From: JAIVJN01 sp036732565
Lineage (GTDB): Bacteria; Acidobacteriota; Vicinamibacteria; Vicinamibacterales; UBA2999
NCBI GenBank assembly: GCA_036732565.1
Contig: DAINCF010000199.1
Coordinates: 1-12,024 of the forward strand
Length of the DNA stretch: 12,024 nt
Direction of reading: 5' to 3'
Part shown: piece after piece, positions 1-5,454 of the stretch
Numbering within the stretch: the first letter of the stretch is position 1
Layout of the letters: every line of letters begins with the position of its first letter
Position numbers and translations under genes: made by a program
Notes under the pieces: generated by a model
What the model was told of the DNA's origin: nothing
What the model saw: only the letters and a program-made list of their open reading frames with translations
The model's database searches: none

Positions 1-123
1 CGGGCACGGCTGGCGGACGCCGAAGGCGCCACGGCCGAAGTCTCGTCGCTGCGCAGCGAGCGGGACCAGATTCGCTCGCGCGTGTCCGAGATGCTCCAGC
101 AGCTCGACGCGCTGAACGTCTAG
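1..123 (+). CDS. C-terminal fragment of a small coiled-coil protein upstream of zapA
   Basis: An open frame enters from the left edge and ends at TAG (121-123), leaving the last 40 residues. The fragment is rich in Ala, Arg, Glu, Ser and Leu with heptad-like spacing (it includes SSLRSERDQIRSRVSEMLQQ) and ends DALNV. It therefore looks like a continuous alpha-helical coiled coil. The next gene, zapA, starts 44 bases downstream on the same strand, so the two are probably co-transcribed. Small coiled-coil proteins next to zapA are often labelled ZapB-like division factors. That label is inferred from context, because the fragment is too short to assign a family. The start and full length lie outside the window. 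Confidence 0.6.
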   Translation, partial: RARLADAEGATAEVSSLRSERDQIRSRVSEMLQQLDALNV

Positions 124-130
124 AGGTTAC

Positions 131-150
131 GGCACCGCTGAGGCGGTGCC
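131..150. repeat. Perfect 8-bp hairpin just ahead of zapA
   Basis: GGCACCGC (131-138) and GCGGTGCC (143-150) form a perfect stem around the loop TGAG. It sits 7 bases after the upstream stop codon and 17 bases before the zapA start. The four bases that follow are TTCC, so there is no U-run and a Rho-independent terminator is unlikely. It may be a single REP-like unit or a structure in the zapA leader. The loop differs from the TTYA/TRAA loops of the paired repeats elsewhere in the window. Confidence 0.6.
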
Positions 151-167
151 TTCCAAAGGCAAGGCGA

Positions 168-467
168 ATGCCCGACTCGCGAGTCGTCTACGTCGACGTC
201 AACGGTCAGCGCTATCCGATTCGGACGACGCTCGAGCAGCGTTACGTCCACGAGCTGGCCGCGTACGTCGATCGGAAGATGCGGCTGGCCGGTGAAGCCT
301 CGCCCTCGAGCGACACCGTCGGTCTCGCCGTGCTCACGGCGCTCAACATCGCCGACGAGGTCTTTCGAGCGCGTGCCGCACAGAACGTCAGCGACGGCAG
401 CTTTACCCAGCGGGCCGAAGCGCTGGAGAAGATCGTCGACGAGGCCTTGACAATCGTCGGCGAGTGA
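168..467 (+). CDS. zapA: Cell division protein ZapA
   Basis: This 99-residue protein has the usual ZapA length and layout. ZapA binds FtsZ and cross-links its protofilaments in the cytoplasmic Z-ring. The N-terminal globular part (about residues 6-40) has a beta-strand pair, VVYVDVNGQRYPIRT, followed by the helix of the LEQRYVHELAAYVDRKM segment. A helix carrying TVGLAVLTALNIADEVFRAR follows, and then a C-terminal helix that would form the coiled-coil dimer. The ATG at 168 is preceded by AAGGCAAGG, a modest ribosome-binding site. The coiled-coil gene lies directly upstream and a 6S RNA directly downstream, a context often seen for zapA. The family call is firm. The function follows from the family. 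Confidence 0.9.
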   Translation: MPDSRVVYVDVNGQRYPIRTTLEQRYVHELAAYVDRKMRLAGEASPSSDTVGLAVLTALNIADEVFRARAAQNVSDGSFTQRAEALEKIVDEALTIVGE

Positions 468-491
468 TTCTCTGTTTGTTCGCTTGGACAG

Positions 492-524
492 GCGCAGGGG
501 GCGGCTCGCGAGCCGCCCCTGCGC
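492..524. repeat. Long GC-rich palindrome between zapA and the 6S RNA promoter
   Basis: An inverted repeat is centred between 508 and 509, whose core CGGCTCGCGAGCCG is a perfect palindrome. It extends to a 16-bp stem, GCGCAGGGG... paired with ...CCCCTGCGC, with one bulged G. It lies 24 bases after the zapA stop and ends 8 bases before the -35 box of the 6S promoter. No U-tract follows, so it is not a classical terminator. It could still act as a 3' mRNA-stabilising structure for zapA, or be a dispersed repeat unit. Confidence 0.7.
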
Positions 525-532
525 GCCCCTAC

Positions 533-562
533 TTGACCCTGCCATCTCAACCTGCCTAATAT
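533..562 (+). promoter_or_regulatory. Sigma70-type promoter of the 6S RNA
   Basis: TTGACC (533-538) and TAATAT (557-562) are separated by 18 bases, close to the housekeeping consensus. Transcription would start near 568-570, which matches the start of the predicted 6S RNA closing stem. It is the best-formed -35/-10 pair that I found in the window, as expected for an abundant RNA. Confidence 0.7.
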
Positions 563-568
563 CCAGGA

Positions 569-753
569 GTTCCTGCTTTGCTCGTGATGGTTTTCGGAGG
601 CTTGTCTGAGCCAACGTTAAATCCCAAGCGAGTTGCGACAGTCGTGCGGTGTGCATGCCTCCGTGGTGAGGAAGCCTAAAGCGCGACTTATTACAGCGGC
701 TCCACCTGCTAAGCAGGTTCAGCAAACCTCCCCACACGGCAAAGCGGGACACC
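569..753 (+). ncRNA. ssrS: 6S RNA (RNA polymerase-binding regulatory RNA)
   Basis: 6S RNA mimics an open promoter and sequesters housekeeping RNA polymerase holoenzyme, mainly in stationary phase. The predicted length is about 185 nt, close to the 184 nt of E. coli 6S. The closing stem pairs 571-581 (TCCTGCTTTGC) with 739-749 (GCAAAGCGGGA), with one G-U pair. An inner stem pairs 641-647 (GTCGTGC) with 681-687 (GCGCGAC). A terminal hairpin pairs CCTC (658-661) with GAGG (668-671). A small hairpin, ACCTGC-TAA-GCAGGT (704-718), sits in the 3' strand where the central-bubble hairpin occurs. The stretch GTGTGCATGC...GAGGAAGCCTAAAGCGCGAC closely resembles the recalled E. coli segment GAGCATGC...CGAGAAGCCTTAAAACTGCGAC. 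Position just after zapA is the classic location. The ends are estimates from the promoter and the fold. Confidence 0.85.
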
Positions 754-766
754 TTATTAGTGAACT

Positions 767-787
767 GCCACTTCCCCTCCCAGTGGC
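767..787 (+). terminator. Weak hairpin after the 6S RNA, possible terminator
   Basis: GCCACT (767-772) and AGTGGC (782-787) form a 6-bp stem with a 9-base pyrimidine loop, followed by TTGTCC. The T-run is too short for a convincing intrinsic terminator. It may only pause RNA polymerase, leaving thiL expressed by read-through from the 6S promoter. Confidence 0.25.
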
Positions 788-789
788 TT

Positions 790-819
790 GTCCGTCCGAA
801 GCCTTGGCGAAGGCAGACC
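790..819. repeat. Short dispersed-repeat-like sequence upstream of thiL
   Basis: The segment contains GTCCGTCCGAAG followed by GCCTT-GGCG-AAGGC (801-814), a 5-bp hairpin, and then AGACC. I recall similar GTCCGCCGAAGC...GAAGGCGGAC sequences scattered between genes in acidobacterial and related genomes. That recollection is not tested here. It separates the 6S RNA region from the thiL start. Confidence 0.35.
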
Positions 820-830
820 GTGCGCGCGAC

Positions 831-1847
831 GTGAGGCTGTCCGACATCGGCGAGCACGCGTTGCTGGCACGGATTCGTGACCGCGTACCCCGGCCGCCGG
901 GCGATGTTCTCGTGGGCATCGGCGACGATGCGGCCGTCGTGGCGCCAGCGCGAAACGAGCAGATCGTGTTGACGACCGACGCGCTGGTCGAAGGCGTGCA
1001 CTTCGATCGCCGCTGGTCGACACCGGTCGACGTCGGGCACAAGGCGCTTGCGGTCAACCTCAGCGATCTGGCCGCGATGGGCGCGACCCCACGGACGGCG
1101 TTGCTCTCACTCGTCGTGCCCGACACGTGGTCGGTCGCGGACCTCGATGCCCTGCTCGATGGATGGCTCGCGCTGGCGACCGACGAGCGCGTAAGCCTGG
1201 TCGGCGGCAACGTGACGTGCACGACCGGTCCGATGATCGTCGACGTGACCGCCGTCGGATCCGTGCGACCGCGGCGGGTGCTGCTGCGATCGGGTGGACA
1301 GCCGGGCGACGAGGTATACGTCAGCGGCGACATCGGCGGCGCCGCAGCTGGGCTGGAGATGTTGCGCGACGGTGTTGGCGATGGACCGCTCGCTGACGAT
1401 CGCGCGCTGTGCATCGAGAGACATCGTCGTCCGCAGCCCCGTGTGAGGCTCGGACGCGCGATGGCGCAGGCGCGGGCCGCACGCGCGGCCATGGATCTCA
1501 GCGATGGCCTCGCGGACGCGGCGCGGCAGGTCGCGATGGCCAGCGGGTGCGGCATCACGTTGGACGCGTCGGCGTTGCCGATCGCGCCGGCCGCGCGACG
1601 CTGGTGGGACGCGGCGGGACGGGATGCGGTGCAGGCCGCCGTGGCCGGCGGCGATGATTACGAGTTGTTGTTCGCGCTGCCGAAGTCGTGGAGCGGACGG
1701 CTGCGTGGCGTGCAGCGGCACGTCGCCGAGCCGACGTTGACACGGATCGGCACGCTGACAAAGGATCCGGTGTTGGTGATCGACCGCGACGGACGTCGCG
1801 AGGAGTTGGTCGGCGGGTACGAACACTTTGGCGGTCGGCCGGCCTGA
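831..1847 (+). CDS. thiL: Thiamine-monophosphate kinase ThiL
   Basis: ThiL phosphorylates thiamine monophosphate with ATP to make thiamine pyrophosphate, the last step of cofactor synthesis, in the cytoplasm. The 338-residue length is normal for the family. PurM/ThiL-superfamily motifs appear in order: GIGDDAAVV (29-37; Mg-ATP aspartates), TTDALVEGVHF (48-58), AVNLSDLAAMGA (74-85), GGN (125-127), MDLSDGL (221-227) and GGDDYELLF (273-281). I chose GTG at 831 because it gives the N-terminus VRLSDIGEHALLARI, typical of ThiL. The frame stays open upstream to 633, but that part overlaps the 6S RNA. TTG at 804 is the only other close candidate, and there is no clear Shine-Dalgarno site. The stop TGA lies in the loop of a REP hairpin, so the terminal residues GGRPA are repeat-derived. 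There are no other thi genes nearby. Confidence 0.93.
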   Translation: MRLSDIGEHALLARIRDRVPRPPGDVLVGIGDDAAVVAPARNEQIVLTTDALVEGVHFDRRWSTPVDVGHKALAVNLSDLAAMGATPRTALLSLVVPDTWSVADLDALLDGWLALATDERVSLVGGNVTCTTGPMIVDVTAVGSVRPRRVLLRSGGQPGDEVYVSGDIGGAAAGLEMLRDGVGDGPLADDRALCIERHRRPQPRVRLGRAMAQARAARAAMDLSDGLADAARQVAMASGCGITLDASALPIAPAARRWWDAAGRDAVQAAVAGGDDYELLFALPKSWSGRLRGVQRHVAEPTLTRIGTLTKDPVLVIDRDGRREELVGGYEHFGGRPA

Positions 1848-1920
1848 AGGCCGGCCGCTACGAAGATCATCGACGTCGGCTACGAAGACGGTACCTAGGG
1901 GCCGGCCTTTAGGCCGGCCC
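1836..1920. repeat. Pair of REP-like hairpins, tails facing inward
   Basis: Unit 1 is CGGCCGGCC-TGAA-GGCCGGCCG (1836-1857), a perfect 9-bp stem followed by CTAC, the complement of GTAG. Unit 2 is GGGCCGGCC-TTTA-GGCCGGCCC (1899-1920), also a perfect 9-bp stem, preceded by CTAG, a likely degenerate GTAG. The two units are inverted relative to each other. Between them GCTACGAAGA occurs twice (1857-1866 and 1879-1888). The element covers the thiL stop codon and ends 9 bases before the start of the next gene. Confidence 0.85.
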
Positions 1921-1929
1921 GGAAGATAC

Positions 1930-2478
1930 ATGCTAATAGCCCGATCGTTCTGGCGGAAAGTCGTCGTCACCGTGGGCGCCGCGGTGGGATTGGTGTTCGT
2001 CTACGAGACCACGATTCGCGACTCGCGATACGCGGCGCGTCAAGCGGTGTTCGCCGATTCGGAGGGCCTGCCGCAAGCAGGCACGCAATTCCCTTTCACC
2101 GCGACGGCGTACTGCAAGGGCGAGACGACCGCATCCGGCGTGGCGGTGCGGTCTGGCGTCGCCGCCTCCGATCCCGCGTTGCTCCCCGTGGGCACCGTCG
2201 TCCGCATCGACACGCACAACTCGCGCTACGACGGCATCTGGACGATCATGGACACCGGTCCGGCGATTCAGGGTCGCACCATCGACCTGTATCTCTGGAG
2301 CTGTCACGAGGCCCTGGCGTTCGGCCGTCGGCCGATTCGCCTGACGGTATTGCGTCTTGGATGGAATCCGCAGAACAGCGCGCCCAGCCTCGTGGACAAG
2401 CTGTTTCGCCGACGCGAGGCGGAGCGCCAGGAAGTACCCGCGGTCGCAACGCCGGAGGTCCCACCTGATCAGGGGTAG
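1930..2478 (+). CDS. Membrane-anchored 3D-domain protein
   Basis: This 182-residue protein has one N-terminal hydrophobic segment (about 11-25, VVVTVGAAVGLVFVY) after a basic start, so it is probably anchored with the rest outside the cytoplasm. Residues about 54-145 match the 3D domain, a double-psi beta-barrel related to the C-terminal part of MltA-type lytic transglycosylases. FTATAYC opens the domain. Its three conserved aspartates would be D81 (ASDPALLPVGT), D108 (TIMDTGPAI) and D119 (RTIDLYL). The tail after residue 150 is charged and Pro-rich. A peptidoglycan-related role is inferred from the fold, and the substrate is unknown. I chose ATG 1930, with GGAAGAT just upstream. The longer open frame from 1828 runs through the REP pair and was rejected. 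Confidence 0.8.
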   Translation: MLIARSFWRKVVVTVGAAVGLVFVYETTIRDSRYAARQAVFADSEGLPQAGTQFPFTATAYCKGETTASGVAVRSGVAASDPALLPVGTVVRIDTHNSRYDGIWTIMDTGPAIQGRTIDLYLWSCHEALAFGRRPIRLTVLRLGWNPQNSAPSLVDKLFRRREAERQEVPAVATPEVPPDQG

Positions 2479-2515
2479 GATGACAATCCTTTACAACCGC
2501 GACAAACGGCATCGC

Positions 2516-2531
2516 TGATATTATCCGACCC
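2516..2531 (+). promoter_or_regulatory. Extended -10 promoter placing the cstA transcript start at its ATG
   Basis: TGATATTAT (2516-2524) is an extended -10 element (TG-N-TATTAT). Seven bases (2525-2531) separate it from the ATG at 2532, so the predicted first transcribed base falls on or next to the start codon. There is no Shine-Dalgarno sequence, and no -35 box at normal spacing. TTTACA at 2490-2495 is 23 bases away. This suggests a leaderless mRNA. Confidence 0.5.
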
Positions 2532-4352
2532 ATGCGCGCGCTTTATATCGTGGTGCCCTTCCTGGGCATAATCGCGATAGCTTACCGGTATTACAGTGCG
2601 TTCATCGCCGCGCGGATCATGGCGCTCGATGACTCGCGCGTAACGCCGGCCCACACCAAATTCGACGGCCACAACTACTATCCGACGACGAAGTGGGTGC
2701 TGTTCGGGCATCACTTCGCCGCCATCACTGGTGCGGGACCGCTGATCGGCCCCGTGCTCGCCGCGCAATTCGGCTACGCGCCCGGCTTGATCTGGATCAT
2801 CGCGGGCGTCTGTCTGGCCGGCGCGGTCCACGACTTCATGATCCTGTGGGCCTCGACGCGGCGCGGCGGAAAGTCGCTCGCCGAGATCGTCCGCTCGGAG
2901 ATCGGCCCCATCACCGGCACCGTCGGCGCGATTGTCATCCTGATCATCGTCATCATCGCCCTGGCGGGCTTGGGCATCAACGTCGTCAACGCGCTCGCCG
3001 AGAGCCGGTGGGGCACGTTCACCATCGCCATGACGATCCCGTTGGCCGTGTTCATGGGCTTCTGGATGTACGTCTGGCGGCGGGGCAAAATCGTCGAGGC
3101 GACCGTCATGGGCTGTATCGGGCTCATCCTCGCCGTGGTCCTGGGCGAGCCCCTGAACGATCCGTCCTCGACGATCGGGAGCTTCTTCCATCTGTCGCGC
3201 ACGCAGTTGGTCGTCGCGCTCGGGGTTTACGGCTTCGCCGCGTCAGTCCTGCCGGTGTGGATGCTGCTCTCGCCGCGCGACTACCTCAGCTCGTTCATGA
3301 AGATCGGCACCGTGGCGTTCCTGGTCTTCGGCGTCATCATCGTGAACCCGGAACTGAAAGCGCCGGCGATCAGTCAATACGCGGGCGGCGGCGGGCCGAT
3401 CATCCCCGGCCAGCTCTTCCCGTTCTGCTTCATCACCATCGCGTGCGGCGCCATCTCGGGCTTCCACGCGCTGGTCAGCTCCGGCACCACGCCGAAGATG
3501 GTGGACAAGGAAACCGACATCCGGCCGATCGGCTACGGCGCGATGTTAATCGAAGGCCTCGTCGGCGTGCTGGCGATGATCGCCGCGACGGCGATGCATC
3601 CCGGCGATTACTACGCGATCAACACGTCGCCGGCCGTCTACCAGACGCTGGGATTGCAGACGGTCAACCTGCCCGCGTTGGAAGCGGCAGTGGGCGAATC
3701 GGTGACGGGCCGCACCGGCGGCGCGACGTCTCTCGCAGTCGGCATGGCGCAGATCTTCAGCGCGCTGCCGGGCATGTCGGGCCTGCTCGCCTACTGGTAC
3801 CACTTCGCGATCATGTTCGAGGCGCTGTTCATCCTGACGACGGTCGACGCCGGCACGCGCATCGGCCGATTCCTGCTCCAGGAGTTCCTCGGCCGCGCCT
3901 ACAAGCCGTTCGCGAACCCCGCGTGGGTGCCCGGCTCGGTGATCTCGACGGCGATGATCGTGTTCGCCTGGGGCTATTTCATCTACAACGGCAGCATCAA
4001 TACCATCTGGCCGGCGTTCGGTGTCGCGAATCAGCTGCTGGCATCAGTGGCGCTCGCCACGGCGACCACCATCATGATCAGCATGGGCAAGGCGAAGTAC
4101 GCCTGGGTCACCGCCGCGCCGCTCTCGTTCCTCTTCACCAACACGATGTGGGGAGGCTTCCTGAACATCCGCGACAACTACTGGCCGCTCGCCACGGGGC
4201 CGAATCCCGCGACGCACATGCAGGGCTACGTGCTGGCGACGCTGACCGCCGTCATGATGGTCTGCGCCGTGATCATCCTTGGCGCCGCCGTCGCCAAGTG
4301 GATCTCGCTGCTGAGCGGCGACCGTCAGCAGCCGGTGCCAGCTGAAGGCTGA
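2532..4352 (+). CDS. cstA: CstA-family carbon starvation / pyruvate-peptide transporter
   Basis: This 606-residue polytopic inner-membrane protein belongs to the CstA/BtsT family. E. coli members take up pyruvate or peptides during carbon limitation. Family signatures are clear: KFDGHNYYPTTKWVLFGHHF (43-62), AAITGAGPLIGP (63-74), AVHDFMILWAS (98-108), RRGGKSLAEI (110-119), PVWMLLSPRDYLSSFMKIG (241-259) and CGAISGFHALVSSGTTPKMV (305-324). Further on come WYHFAIMFEALFILTTVDAG and WPAFGVANQLLASVALA. Multiple hydrophobic helices span the whole length. It is shorter than the roughly 700-residue E. coli CstA and BtsT, so it is a compact version. The start ATG lies directly after an extended -10 and lacks a Shine-Dalgarno site. 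The exact substrate cannot be read from sequence. The symbol denotes the family rather than proven orthology. Confidence 0.92.
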   Translation: MRALYIVVPFLGIIAIAYRYYSAFIAARIMALDDSRVTPAHTKFDGHNYYPTTKWVLFGHHFAAITGAGPLIGPVLAAQFGYAPGLIWIIAGVCLAGAVHDFMILWASTRRGGKSLAEIVRSEIGPITGTVGAIVILIIVIIALAGLGINVVNALAESRWGTFTIAMTIPLAVFMGFWMYVWRRGKIVEATVMGCIGLILAVVLGEPLNDPSSTIGSFFHLSRTQLVVALGVYGFAASVLPVWMLLSPRDYLSSFMKIGTVAFLVFGVIIVNPELKAPAISQYAGGGGPIIPGQLFPFCFITIACGAISGFHALVSSGTTPKMVDKETDIRPIGYGAMLIEGLVGVLAMIAATAMHPGDYYAINTSPAVYQTLGLQTVNLPALEAAVGESVTGRTGGATSLAVGMAQIFSALPGMSGLLAYWYHFAIMFEALFILTTVDAGTRIGRFLLQEFLGRAYKPFANPAWVPGSVISTAMIVFAWGYFIYNGSINTIWPAFGVANQLLASVALATATTIMISMGKAKYAWVTAAPLSFLFTNTMWGGFLNIRDNYWPLATGPNPATHMQGYVLATLTAVMMVCAVIILGAAVAKWISLLSGDRQQPVPAEG

Positions 4353-4367
4353 AGTGGCGCGAACCTG

Positions 4368-4425
4368 ACGTGGGGGCCGGCTTCAGCCGGCTCTCGTCTG
4401 GTCCGCCTAAAGGCGGACCCCACGT
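4368..4425. repeat. REP doublet (REPIN-like) with GTGG tails facing outward
   Basis: ACGTGGGG (4368-4375) and CCCCACGT (4418-4425) are perfect inverted ends. Inside lie GCCGGC-TTCA-GCCGGC (4376-4391) and GGTCCGCC-TAAA-GGCGGACC (4400-4419), each a perfect hairpin. The whole element can fold as a cruciform or as two tandem stem-loops. It lies 15 bases after the cstA stop and may protect or end that transcript. In the remaining 118 bases up to the next start I see no gene and only a weak extended -10-like TGTTATCCT (4432-4440). Confidence 0.88.
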
Positions 4426-4543
4426 ACGTTGTGTTATCCTCATCTCGCCTGTTCCCAGCAGGCTGTTGCTGCCCTCCCTCCAGGCGGCAGACGTCCGTGT
4501 CCTCAGCGGGCGCAGTTCATCTTCCGGGGCCCGAGATCGCGAT

Positions 4544-5368
4544 ATGTGTCTGTTCGCAGGTCATCGTCTGTTCGTGAGGGTTGTGTTGTGCGGCGTGCTC
4601 GTCGGGCTGCCCTCGCTCGCGTCGGCGCAATTTCGTCCTGCCGGGTCGCCGGCGGTCGGTGAGGACTATCACATCGAGGCTGCCCTCGCCTGGTGGAATC
4701 CAACTCCGGACATTCTCATCAATAGCGAGTCGCTCGGCATCGCCGGCACGGACGTCGATCTCGTGAACGATCTCGGTATCGAGCAGAAGCGGATTCCCGA
4801 GCTGAAGATCGTCCTGCGTCCCGCCCGGAAGCACAAGTTCCGGATTCACTATCTGCCCATCAAGTACGAGGCGGACTCCACCGTGCAGCGCGAGTTCATC
4901 TTCAACGGACAGCGGTACCGGGTCGGCCTGCCGGTGCAGACGGAGGCGGAGCTCACGACGTGGCGGATCGGCTACGAGTACGACTTCGTCTCGCTGCCGC
5001 GCGGGTTCGTCGGCTTTCTGATGGACCTCAAGTACACCGACTTGCGCGTGGACCTGCTCAGCCCGATCGGCGCCGAGTTCACGAACGTGCCGGCGCCGAT
5101 CCCGACGCTCGGGCTCATCGGGCGCGGCTACATCGCGCCGAACTTCGCGGTCACGGGAGAGTTCGGCTACCTCAGAGTTCCCGAGAGCTTCTCGGAGGAC
5201 TTCACCGGCCGCTATCTCGACTTCGACTTCTACGGCACGGTGAACTTCTCCAACAACGTCGGCGCGCAGTTCGGGTACCGATCGATCGACGTCCTCTACG
5301 AGGAGGCCTTGGACTCGGGCACCTTGGAGCTCCGGGGCTGGTATTTCGCAGGCGTCGTGAGGTTCTGA
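4544..5368 (+). CDS. Secreted outer-membrane beta-barrel-like protein, unknown function
   Basis: This 274-residue protein has a signal peptide: a short basic n-region with R8 and R12, the hydrophobic run VVLCGVLVGLPSL and a likely cut after ASA (residue 28), leaving QFRPAGSP. The mature part alternates polar and aromatic or hydrophobic residues in short strands (for example HKFRIHYLPIKYEA, TTWRIGYEYDFV, FVGFLMDLKYTDLRVDLL, LDFDFYGTVNFSNN). It ends WYFAGVVRF, and a C-terminal Phe after alternating residues is the usual outer-membrane barrel insertion signal. I do not recognise a named family. ATG 4544 was chosen because it gives the complete signal peptide. The frame is open upstream to 4370, but that part crosses the REP element and lacks protein character. 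No strong ribosome-binding site is visible. A transport or structural role is possible but unsupported. Confidence 0.75.
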   Translation: MCLFAGHRLFVRVVLCGVLVGLPSLASAQFRPAGSPAVGEDYHIEAALAWWNPTPDILINSESLGIAGTDVDLVNDLGIEQKRIPELKIVLRPARKHKFRIHYLPIKYEADSTVQREFIFNGQRYRVGLPVQTEAELTTWRIGYEYDFVSLPRGFVGFLMDLKYTDLRVDLLSPIGAEFTNVPAPIPTLGLIGRGYIAPNFAVTGEFGYLRVPESFSEDFTGRYLDFDFYGTVNFSNNVGAQFGYRSIDVLYEEALDSGTLELRGWYFAGVVRF

Positions 5369-5391
5369 TTCCGAGCTGGTCAGGCTGGTGG

Positions 5392-5446
5392 GGGCGGGTC
5401 GGTCTGGTAATGGCGCGAGCATCCGCCCTACCAGGCCCACCCGCCC
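5392..5446. terminator. Long imperfect hairpin between convergent genes
   Basis: The arms at 5392-5409 (GGGCGGGTCGGTCTGGTA) and 5429-5446 (TACCAGGCCCACCCGCCC) pair at 17 of 18 positions if G-U is allowed. The loop is 19 bases. It fills most of the 86-base gap between two convergent stop codons and could impede transcription from either side. There is no T-run, so classical intrinsic termination is not shown. The G/C-rich GGCGGG wording also resembles a dispersed repeat. Confidence 0.4.
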
Positions 5447-5454
5447 TACCTGTC

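Noticed and set aside
569..753. TPP riboswitch upstream of thiL
   Set aside because: The region lacks the paired THI-box wording (CUGAGA and the GCGUAGGGA-type segment) and fits 6S RNA much better. It also starts far from thiL.
633..830. Upstream extension of the thiL reading frame
   Set aside because: It overlaps the folded 6S RNA and a dispersed repeat, has no ThiL-like residues, and would add 66 unrelated residues to an already full-length protein.
831..1847. Alternative calls SelD or PurM for the ATP-binding PurM-fold protein
   Set aside because: The N-terminal GIGDDAAV, TTDALVEGVHF and GGDDYELLF motifs and the 338-residue length are specific to ThiL. There is no Cys/Sec active-site loop as in SelD.
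1828..1929. Longer start for the 3D-domain protein
   Set aside because: The extra 34 residues are translation of the REP pair and overlap the thiL end. ATG 1930 has GGAAGAT upstream and gives a sensible membrane anchor.
2469..3191. Long open frames opposite or out of frame within cstA (also 2693-4345)
   Set aside because: They are typical high-GC shadow frames, Arg/His/Asp-rich and without domain motifs, while the CstA frame is unambiguous.
4368..4425. CRISPR repeat or intrinsic terminator interpretation of the hairpin pairs
   Set aside because: There is no regular repeat-spacer array and no cas gene, and no T-run follows the stems. The inverted GTRG-hairpin doublets fit REP elements.
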